Positions 53,401 to 58,931 of a DNA stretch of 64,000 nt are shown here, one piece after another (position 1 is the stretch's first letter; each line of letters begins with the position of its first letter). Position numbers and translations under genes: made by a program. The notes under the pieces are model-generated. The model saw only the letters and a program-made list of their open reading frames with translations. It ran no database searches and was not told where the DNA came from. Source of the DNA: Amorphoplanes friuliensis DSM 7358 (GTDB lineage: Bacteria > Actinomycetota > Actinomycetes > Mycobacteriales > Micromonosporaceae); the NCBI RefSeq assembly GCF_000494755.1, contig NC_022657.1, forward strand, positions 9,268,001 to 9,332,000, written 5' to 3'.

Positions 53401-56356
53401 AAACAGCCACGGCGAACCAGCCCCCCTCCCCTACCACCAAGCCGGCCTCTGGAGCCGCTCCTCCCTGCAGCCGCTGAGCGCAGCCGGACACGAGCCGACC
53501 CATGACGGACGCTCGGAAAGCGATTCGAGGCTCCCAACGAACGAACCTGACCTCGTTTCAGCGGATGGACTGGAGGTTGGGGCGGGAGAACAGGTCGATC
53601 CACCGACGACCGAAGAACGAGCGACAGATACCAATGGCGGGTCGCAGCAAGATCAAGCGGACCTCCCTCAAAGAATTCCCTCACGCGCCATCGAGCTGGT
53701 AGATCGACTTCGATCCGAGGATCTTCGAGCCGAAGAACAACAAGTTCTGGAATCACTGACCCGCGCGCAACAGCAGACGCTGATCAAGGCGGTCGCCGAC
53801 GCCCGCTCCACAGCTGAACTCGAGCTGATCCGAATGCGCGACCTCGCTTCATCGCTCCCCACTTTCGAGGACGAGGAGCGCCCAGCATTGGTTGACGATC
53901 AGTATCGAGTCAAATCTGTTGAGTCGCTCGCACGGAAGTACCAAGACCGCGCGACGACAAAGAAGCTCTCGTTCGAGAGATTCCTCGACGAGTCCAACGA
54001 CCGTGTGCGATTCTCCATCGTCGTTCCGGAGCGCGGCTACGTTGAAACCATTCAGGAGGCTCTACACAGCCTTCGCCGAGATGGCTATCAAATTCTCGAC
54101 ATCCTCAGCTTCTGGAACGACGGAAAAGGGCGCCATAACGGCCTGAACGTAACAATGAAAAATAGCTCGGGCTTCACGATGGAACTCCAGTTCCCAACAG
54201 CGAGGTCCCGAAAGCTTGGCAAGGACACCCATCATCTGTACGAGGTTGTCCGACTGCCCTCACGCAGCGCCAAGGAGCGCGTGGAGGCATTCTTCGCGAT
54301 CTTGGCTCTCAGCAAATACGCCAGAATGAATCTTCACCAGCCACCTGGCGTCGATCAAATTGAGGGCCTCGTAACGATCAACACCTCGTTTGGCCGTTGG
54401 ACAAGTCAGAATACGTCCCTTTGGCTACACTTCTCGGAAGTCCTGAATCAAGAGAACCGCAGTCTCGCCCAAGAGCTGAATTCGTGGACCTTGGATGTCT
54501 CAGATTTGACTGAGATGGAAAGGCTTAATGCTGGCGATGAGAGAGCCGACATTTCTCTATCGGGCGTTCCTGGAGGCGAAGGGGTCACCCGAAGTGACCA
54601 GCCTCATCGCGTACTCGATGCCCCACCAGGAGCCGCTGAGAGCGGTGGTCTGGCACGCGACCAGGGAGGAATGGATCTACGCTCCAGCGACAGCGGCGAG
54701 ACTTCTGTTCAGCGACGAGTACGCGGACGAGTCGATGGAGGTCGATCGGATGACAGCCGAATCGATGGCCCGACAGTACCTCCAGTCGGAGCTCCCGAGT
54801 CCGGAGAAGCTCATGGAGATGAGCGACGAGGGCATCAGGATGGGCTGGGACTACGGCCCGCCACCGCGCGAGTAGACAGCGGTTCAACAATTCAACCCGA
54901 TGCTGGCCCTTCGGGCGACCTGGTCGCACCAAATAAATCGGCAAATGATCTCCCTTCTCGAGCGATCGAGGAAGAAACACTCGGCGGGACGAGATCGGAT
55001 ATCGGAGATGGTCCTGGTGAGGATCGACTATCAGCTGGTCCTCAAGGCCGACCTGTCGGGCGAAATCACGAGCCTGATCGCCTACCAGGCCCTGCCGGAC
55101 AAGCCGTTCCAAGCAGTGTTGTGGAGCGTCCGGCGGACAGCATGGATCTACGCTCCGGGTCTCGCGGTGCCGATGCTCTACGACGACAAGTACCAGGATC
55201 GAACCCGAGTGATCGACCGCGCGAAAGCCGAGAAGATCTCCCGCGAAAGCCTGAGCACGGAGCTGCCCTCGGAGGCGACCCTGCAGAGCATGTGCGAAGA
55301 GGGCGAGAGGATGGGCTGGAATTACGGCCCACCCCGCCCGTAACGCCGGCAGCAGAGACCGAGTCGCGCGGATCGATCGACCCCGTCGAACTTGCGGCGG
55401 CTCAGGAAGGCGTGCGTGTCAGTGTCGCGCCGCATTCAGCGGAGCTTGCGGATGTTGTGGTCCGGCTGTTGGAGGATCATCAAGCCAACGATCATCGGCT
55501 CAACCTCACCGAGGCGCTTGTAGATGCTGATCGTCGACCGCGGGCTTTGGAGTTGCTCGTCGAGGTCGCCAGGCGAGCGGTCATCACCGAGTTCGGGACA
55601 TTGGAGCAGTTTCTCTCAGGCCATCCTGGGGTCGGAGATCTCTTCGAGCCGGTCGAGCACCAGGTCAACACGACGCCGGACGGGCTGTCGCGGAAGAAGG
55701 CGTTCGAAGCAGAGGCGCGGCGGCGTGATCCGGTGCGGGGTGTTGGGCCTGCTCCGACCCTGGCCGAGCTCACTCTGCTGGACGACTACGGGATTCGCCT
55801 TCGGAGGCGGGTGCTGCCTGCGGCGACGCTCGAGGTTGAGGAATTGGCCAGCCAGTTGGGTGGTGATGCACTGGTCTCGGGCCGCTCCAAGCGGAGCGGT
55901 GACCTTCTCGACAAGGTCAGGCGCATGACCTCTGAACGGCCGAACCGGCCGGCGCGGCTGGATTATCGAGTCGGTGACGTCATCGATGCGGTTGGTCTGC
56001 GGCTTACCGTGCCCGACATGGATACGCTCTCGGCGGCGCTGGAACTGGTGAAGACTCACTTCGGCGACCGGATTCTGGAGATCGAGAACATGTACGCCCA
56101 GCCGAAGGCTCAAGCCCCGTCCTACCGGGTGATCCCGGTGATCATCTCGATCGAAACTGACGGACTGCCCTGCACCTACGAGCTTCAGTTGACTACCCAG
56201 CGAGCTTCCGTGGCGGCCGACATCGAGCACAACACGATCTACAAGCCCTACGTCGCTGTGAACGGCCTGCAACGCGAGGCCGTGGAGGCCGCGATGGAAG
56301 AGGCCGCGGCGCTGGATCAGCTTGAGACAATCGAGCGGGATGGTCATGGGCGGTAA
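47435..56356 (+). CDS. Giant polymorphic toxin: T7SS leader, two Gln-deamidase domains, two RelA/SpoT domains
   Basis: A single open frame of 2,973 residues. 1-300: CpnT-like WXG leader (VGFDWPEGNEKTTWDVADRW) with a hydrophobic segment. 350-1120: Ser/Gly/Pro repeats. 1240-1530 and 1720-2010: two papain-fold glutamine-deamidase domains, each with intact Cys-His-Asp (1352/1457/1472; 1837/1942/1957). 2150-2310: RelA/SpoT-like module 1 (VKSVESLARKY, SNDRVRFSIVVP, MELQFPTARS). 2810-2973: RelA/SpoT-like module 2 (SGRSKRSGDLLDKVRR, DVIDAVGLRLTV, YELQLTTQRAS). Deamidases inactivate host proteins; RelA/SpoT toxins make alarmones that drain ATP. Two small genes lie in another frame at 54528-55343, so the true C-terminus may lie before them. 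Confidence 0.78.
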   Translation: MTLLPSPIPHPLDYSPFDVPQWAYEALEWVVGFDWPEGNEKTTWDVADRWYTIAALLDEPRAEAYDAAGQVLSGYGGTGAQAFNGAWHQLSADENAPLNSLLAIADELGKLVEECGCDIEGAKLEAWIEIGLFLIELIGMAVAVTLTLGAASPAAGGLIAATRFAIQQIFKRLIAQLGKKAIKKSLKEAGERAAKQLTSKAGLKQLGKEGLKEGLDEAKEEALTNGAIQAYQNSTGRADGFDVKDLGMSAAGGFGGGFAASGAGIGRGSHGGGVTRGVGAEVLGEFGGAAVSGDLPDLESVAKSASSGAAGSLMDGASAGVADGLADGLTGRVGALPGSDLLGGSSDLGGGESGAPASPSSLSFDPASSGSASSGSASSGPGSSGPGSSGPGSSGPGSSGPGSSGPGSSGPSSSVFGSSGPALSGPASSGDGFSGVGSSALDSSGPASFGLDSSGAAFSGPASLDSASSGAASPGSDFSGSDFLGAASSGHATSDAVGGSASSTGSHASPSGPVSLSGPTGLAAGPIGVDSGPVSVSADTGFTAGEPNFVSSDTASGSRDPGSVGRTESSGPSTTGSTGLYSSASAGEVNLSSLAPLQTALPSDPALGSTSASGGPLPGSSATGFPPGPMSTGSGTGPLPAAPAGIGPLPGGPSGIGPLPGGPAGIGPLPAGPLPAGPAGAGPTSTVPAGAGPLPAGPLPAGPAGAGPTSTVPAGAGLLPAGPPRSGSASAGPSVVSPSPGGAPTAPAGVEPSVAKATSAGPSATLPRSPSPWAAGPPSSMPSAAANRPQDTSAADPFSLDPSIAELQTPDPSAAGRQTPEPSSAERQTPAPSSAGHPQSAEPTGGSPGSLEGSGTGPRSSEPVDTRPPFTRATDAGPASSRPSTPPYTNDHVVLDVRPSGPALSPWSPFGTDSKPGLIDGPEDEASPQPSPADGTTPRSSPPQDMPPRVGPADGTTPSVVPPQETTPSVVPLQGTTPRVGSPLETAPGVGSPQETTLRIGSPQETTPRIGSPQETTLRIGSPQGTAPGVGPDDGASPRVDSAPPFGVRPGPGDTSQPVAPLSQSPRTPPTGVSASLAPPNTATSPLPPVRPTDPGVIPGHPDFTPSSESDGRRGGPRDGATDVQSSDADLALFVASVTGGGHPAPPAAEVAPEVDDYLRNVRDLRIAYANARRQDAIEAFEGKAESARRRVRSSRRSARVARFLKFDAGLAAFFEANVDLATADAERAESHVAALRDPNWTPPPGSLTEIAPHEWHRTNTDRGHLAPGAISVGNRSMLTGSDHPPSIDGTRQYGSWGGLRAPLAQHQLELENAMPRDANGDPARLADPRSPYFQLLNDGGSTADPTRGINCQDCVLSFFDTYMHGRPRVSAPRTFDAYGVANPQNPLYGEDLGSERVEHATGGRFQSLCPMVDGEDPAAAKQKVDQALTDVSAQLLAGGHGSFAFLVNAWESGAAHAWAAVNQNGQILFVDPQSGVVTESMPPYKHEGRSNGANMVALDALVVDGHGNPMPFLNRPDGLWHPQQTTLAPPPPRPTPIYYSSAYQSTDSAAPTDQPVLAEHPDPDPLPEPAPRPDPTPPTPEPVQPAPPPQPIPSPRRPVDRIAEAFEPKPAPDRIADALASSPDSSSPPKRPEQPSQSALERRSYSEYLERARTTHEQNRRDEYADYLIQTADTYRAKAVELNRQADAALAIGATVEGDHLRAEARLTSTDATDLETKADRVRAGELAPERVDVEPADWIRINNDVGTLASGAVETGDQSALTGNDIPPPIDQSRPYGKRGGLRAPLAVHQLDLEKAMPREADGKVQRLADPRSGEWFGLANDGGPTADPTRGINCVDGVLSLFDTYIHGRPRVSAPRTFDSYAQGNPTRPMGAEDQGLARIETTVQGEFQGLCPYVGGLDPQQAKQAVDTAMTNLQNHLYNAGHGAFAFIVTDSEQGTAHAWAAVNQNGTILFLDPQTGRLSESTPLYSHQGTPNNGNVVSMDAVVVNSHGEPAPLPYHQAGLWSRSSLQPLSAAGHEPTHDGRSESDSRLPTNEPDLVSADGLEVGAGEQVDPPTTEERATDTNGGSQQDQADLPQRIPSRAIELVDRLRSEDLRAEEQQVLESLTRAQQQTLIKAVADARSTAELELIRMRDLASSLPTFEDEERPALVDDQYRVKSVESLARKYQDRATTKKLSFERFLDESNDRVRFSIVVPERGYVETIQEALHSLRRDGYQILDILSFWNDGKGRHNGLNVTMKNSSGFTMELQFPTARSRKLGKDTHHLYEVVRLPSRSAKERVEAFFAILALSKYARMNLHQPPGVDQIEGLVTINTSFGRWTSQNTSLWLHFSEVLNQENRSLAQELNSWTLDVSDLTEMERLNAGDERADISLSGVPGGEGVTRSDQPHRVLDAPPGAAESGGLARDQGGMDLRSSDSGETSVQRRVRGRVDGGRSDDSRIDGPTVPPVGAPESGEAHGDERRGHQDGLGLRPATARVDSGSTIQPDAGPSGDLVAPNKSANDLPSRAIEEETLGGTRSDIGDGPGEDRLSAGPQGRPVGRNHEPDRLPGPAGQAVPSSVVERPADSMDLRSGSRGADALRRQVPGSNPSDRPRESREDLPRKPEHGAALGGDPAEHVRRGREDGLELRPTPPVTPAAETESRGSIDPVELAAAQEGVRVSVAPHSAELADVVVRLLEDHQANDHRLNLTEALVDADRRPRALELLVEVARRAVITEFGTLEQFLSGHPGVGDLFEPVEHQVNTTPDGLSRKKAFEAEARRRDPVRGVGPAPTLAELTLLDDYGIRLRRRVLPAATLEVEELASQLGGDALVSGRSKRSGDLLDKVRRMTSERPNRPARLDYRVGDVIDAVGLRLTVPDMDTLSAALELVKTHFGDRILEIENMYAQPKAQAPSYRVIPVIISIETDGLPCTYELQLTTQRASVAADIEHNTIYKPYVAVNGLQREAVEAAMEEAAALDQLETIERDGHGR
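48536..48670 (+). repeat. 15-bp tandem repeat in toxin linker
   Basis: About nine tandem 15-bp units run here, seven of them exact copies of TCCTCCGGGCCTGGG, coding for SSGPG-type pentapeptides within the toxin linker. They start after two degenerate units (TCCTCAGGCTCTGCG). Near-exact copies suggest slippage and length variation between strains. Confidence 0.95.
49454..49603 (+). repeat. 75-bp duplicated segment in toxin linker
   Basis: A 75-bp segment starting TTGCCAGCCGGACCTGCAGG is repeated almost exactly once, coding for a 25-residue Pro/Ala/Gly-rich unit including GPTSTVPAGAG. It extends the disordered linker between the leader and the catalytic domains. Confidence 0.9.
50310..50530 (+). 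repeat. 30-bp degenerate tandem repeat in toxin linker
   Basis: About seven 30-bp units of the type CGCCGCAGGAGACGACG code for repeats such as GSPQETTLRI and GSPQETTPRI. Several are exact. They lie just before the first catalytic module. Confidence 0.9.
54528..54875 (+). CDS. Candidate immunity protein 1 (nested in the toxin frame)
   Basis: The 115-residue protein starts at ATG 54528 after GGAAAGG, five bases before. Its third codon positions are mostly G or C, while in the toxin frame the same stretch has much lower GC at the third position, so this frame is the real coding frame here. It is paralogous to the next gene, sharing SLIAY ... AVxW ... WIYAP ... MGWxYGPP. The family is not one I can name; location after a RelA/SpoT-like module suggests immunity to it. 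Confidence 0.72.
   Translation: MLAMREPTFLYRAFLEAKGSPEVTSLIAYSMPHQEPLRAVVWHATREEWIYAPATAARLLFSDEYADESMEVDRMTAESMARQYLQSELPSPEKLMEMSDEGIRMGWDYGPPPRE
55008..55343 (+). CDS. Candidate immunity protein 2 (paralogue of protein 1)
   Basis: The 111-residue protein aligns with its neighbour along its whole length: GEITSLIAYQALPDKPFQAVLW, WIYAPGLAVPMLY, TELPSEATLQSMCEEGERMGWNYGPP. ATG 55008 is chosen; GTG 55017 has better ribosome spacing and is possible. It too lies out of frame in the toxin ORF. Tandem immunity paralogues are usual in polymorphic toxin loci, each tuned to a different toxin tip. The function is inferred. Confidence 0.7.
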   Translation: MVLVRIDYQLVLKADLSGEITSLIAYQALPDKPFQAVLWSVRRTAWIYAPGLAVPMLYDDKYQDRTRVIDRAKAEKISRESLSTELPSEATLQSMCEEGERMGWNYGPPRP

Positions 56357-57080
56357 GGGTTCGAGGTCGAGCGTCTACGTCTACGAGTACGGCGAGGCGT
56401 ACGACGACCTCCGCACGGCTTTTTTCATCGATGAGCGGGACTACAACGATCCCGAGCTTGCCGAATCTGCGTTGGAATCAGCGGAGGCTGCGATGACGCG
56501 GGCCGGCGTCATCTACGAAGTCGAAGTTACTTCCGGCATCCATGCCACCCGGCCCATCGGCGTCCCGACTTGGGAAGCTTTCAAGCAGCGCCACTTCGTC
56601 GATGGTGTGCCGTTGCCCGTGCGGCCCATGCAGCAGCAACTGACCATCCCTCCGTCCTGGCACGCGATGGTCGAGGCCGTCGACACCGCGTACCACATGT
56701 TCCGGGCCGAGCTGATGGAGCTGCTCGCGGAAGCGATGCCCAGCGGACAGATAGCGGTGACCTGGGATCGGGGTCCTCTCCGGCGGTCACCGGGTTCAGT
56801 CGACTGGAGCGAGGAGAAGTTCGGCTTCGAGATCAGACTCAAGGCAGGCCTCGTCGACACGTCGCCCGCCGAGGCTCTGAACAGCGTAGGTACCGCGCTG
56901 GCGAGACGCGGATGGGCATTGAAGGAGCCCGATCCCGAGCAGGCCGAATACCAGGCATCGCAGAATCTCTTCACCGTGTCGATCCGCGCTGATCAGACCA
57001 CGCTGATGCTGTTCGGGGAGTCTCCGCTTTACTGGTCGCCCGCTGAAGCTGGGTCTTCTTATGTTGTTGAGGCGCGCTAG
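56346..57080 (+). CDS. Candidate immunity protein for RelA/SpoT module 2
   Basis: The ~244-residue acidic protein starts inside the end of the toxin frame (overlap 11 bases) and ends at a shared CTAG with dnaB. I see no signal, membrane helix or motif; WSEEKFGFEIRLKAGLVDTSPAEALNSVG and RADQTTLMLFGESPLYW stand out but match no family I can name. Position just after RelA/SpoT module 2 makes immunity the best guess. ATG 56340 and 56346 are both possible starts. Confidence 0.72.
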   Translation: MGGKGSRSSVYVYEYGEAYDDLRTAFFIDERDYNDPELAESALESAEAAMTRAGVIYEVEVTSGIHATRPIGVPTWEAFKQRHFVDGVPLPVRPMQQQLTIPPSWHAMVEAVDTAYHMFRAELMELLAEAMPSGQIAVTWDRGPLRRSPGSVDWSEEKFGFEIRLKAGLVDTSPAEALNSVGTALARRGWALKEPDPEQAEYQASQNLFTVSIRADQTTLMLFGESPLYWSPAEAGSSYVVEAR

Positions 57081-58519
57081 ACGATTGCCATGTCTACGAA
57101 GCGGGACAGGTGGAGTTGGGCGGCGACCGTGACGGTGTCGGTGGGGCCGTTTCGGTGCTTGGCGACGATGAAGTCGGCTTCGCCGGCCCGGGGGCTTTCC
57201 TTGTCGTAGTAGTCGTCGCGGTGGAGCAGGATCACGACGTCGGCGTCCTGCTCGATAGAGCCGGACTCACGCAGGTCGGACAGCTGGGGGCGCTTGTCCG
57301 TCCGCTGCTCGGGGCCGCGGTTCAGCTGGCTCACCGCGATGACCGGGCATTCGACTTCCTTGGCCAGCAGTTTCAGGCCACGGGACAGCTCCGCGACTTC
57401 CTGCTGGCGGCTTTCCGTCTTTTTCGGGGAGGACATCAGCTGGAGGTAGTCGACCACGATGAGCTTCAGGTTGTGGCGCTGCTTCAGGCGGCGGGCCTTG
57501 GCGCGGATTTCCATCAGGTTCATGCTCGGGGTGTCGTCGACGAAGATCGGGGCTTCGCTGATCTCGCCCATGCGGCGGGCGAGTTTGGTCCAGTCGTCGT
57601 CGGAGAGCTGGCCTGAGCGCAGGATGTGGAGCGGGACCCTGGCCTCGGCGGACAGGAGGCGCATCACGATCTCGATCTTGCTCATTTCGAGGGAGAAGAT
57701 GGCGCTGGCGCAGTTGGCGCGGATCGCCGCGTTGCGGGCGAAGTCCATCGACGCCGTCGACTTACCGAGACCGGGGCGGCCGGCCACGATGATCAGCTGG
57801 CCGGCGTGGAGGCCGTTGAGCAGGCGGTCGAGGTCGGAGAAACCGGTGGGGACGCCGGTCATCATGCCGTTGGTGGCGCCGACGGCTTCGATCTCGTCCA
57901 GCGTCGGCTGGAGCATGTCGGCCAGGATGGCGAAGTCTTCGCTGACCCGGCGTTCCGTCACGTCGTAGACGGCCTGCTGGGCCAGGTCGACGATGTCGTC
58001 GACGTCCATGCCGCCGTTGCCACCGGTGCCGTACCCGAGCTGTGTGATCTTGGTGCCTGCCTCGACGAGGCGGCGCAGGACCGCGCGCTCGGAGACGATG
58101 CGGGCGTAGTAGGAGGCGTTGGCCGCGGTCGGCACGCTCTCGATGAGGGTGTGGAGGTAGGGCACGCCGCCGATGCGCTGCAGGTCGCCCGAGTCGGAGA
58201 GCGCCGCCGCCACGGTGACGCCGTCGGCCGGCTCACCCCGGCCGTAGAGCTCCAGGATCGTGTCGAAGACCGTCGCGTGCATGGGGCGGTAGAAGTCGTG
58301 GGACTTGAGGATCTCGACGACGTCGGCGATGGCGTCCTTGGACAGCAGCATGCCGCCCAGAACGCTCTGCTCGGCCGCGATGTCCTGCGGCGGGGATTTG
58401 TCGAAGCCCCCGGTCTGCGGCGGCGGCCCGCCCCCTCCGGGCGGACGGCCACCAGGGCCCTTGCCCCCCGGTGGTGACTGCGGCCGGGACTCCGGTCGTG
58501 CGTCGTCGGTGATCGACAT
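57077..58519 (-). CDS. dnaB: Replicative DNA helicase DnaB
   Basis: The 480-residue protein unwinds DNA at the replication fork as a hexamer. An N-terminal Pro/Gly-rich extension is followed by the DnaB N-domain (PPQDIAAEQSVLGGMLLSKDAI), the RecA-like ATPase with Walker A GRPGLGKSTA, the Walker B LIVVDYLQLM and SQLNRGPEQRTDKRPQLSDLRESG, the DnaB signature. There is no intein. A candidate DnaA box lies upstream. The start is ATG 58519. Confidence 0.97.
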   Translation of the reverse strand: MSITDDARPESRPQSPPGGKGPGGRPPGGGGPPPQTGGFDKSPPQDIAAEQSVLGGMLLSKDAIADVVEILKSHDFYRPMHATVFDTILELYGRGEPADGVTVAAALSDSGDLQRIGGVPYLHTLIESVPTAANASYYARIVSERAVLRRLVEAGTKITQLGYGTGGNGGMDVDDIVDLAQQAVYDVTERRVSEDFAILADMLQPTLDEIEAVGATNGMMTGVPTGFSDLDRLLNGLHAGQLIIVAGRPGLGKSTASMDFARNAAIRANCASAIFSLEMSKIEIVMRLLSAEARVPLHILRSGQLSDDDWTKLARRMGEISEAPIFVDDTPSMNLMEIRAKARRLKQRHNLKLIVVDYLQLMSSPKKTESRQQEVAELSRGLKLLAKEVECPVIAVSQLNRGPEQRTDKRPQLSDLRESGSIEQDADVVILLHRDDYYDKESPRAGEADFIVAKHRNGPTDTVTVAAQLHLSRFVDMAIV

Positions 58520-58734
58520 GCCGACCTACCCCTCCATCGTCGTTCCTGCACCGTGATCAAACAGCCCGGGTACGACACTTTCGGGTGAGCGCGACCCCGC
58601 ACGGGTGACCGGGACCACAAATTCGCCGAAAAAGTCGGTACGAGCCCGGAAGACGACCTGATCCGGCGCGGGTAACCATACGAACCCGCACGTCATCGGC
58701 CCAAGCGGGCCGGTGGACGAGCCTCGGGACAACC

Positions 58735-58743
58735 TGTGGACAA
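58735..58743 (-). promoter_or_regulatory. DnaA box-like site upstream of dnaB
   Basis: TGTGGACAA is the reverse complement of TTGTCCACA, the preferred actinobacterial DnaA box. It is 216 bp before dnaB in the 412-bp divergent interval and stands alone apart from a related TGTGCACAGG at 58769. The rest of this interval holds no recognisable gene. Confidence 0.4.
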
Positions 58744-58931
58744 CTCGGCTCCTCCTGTGCGTGGCCCTGTGCACAGGCTGTGTAAAACCCCTGGGGATGG
58801 TTCGGGGGCGGGGTTGCTGACCAGCGGATTTGTCGTCCCCACCATGTGGAGAGATAAAAACCTGGCCTCCGTGACCAAGCAGTCGCTCCAGGGCGTTGCA
58901 GATCGGTCCTTTGCACGTCACGCTTTTGAAC

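Noticed and set aside
58520..58931. Replication origin beside dnaB
   Set aside because: Only one good DnaA box is present and dnaA/dnaN are not nearby.
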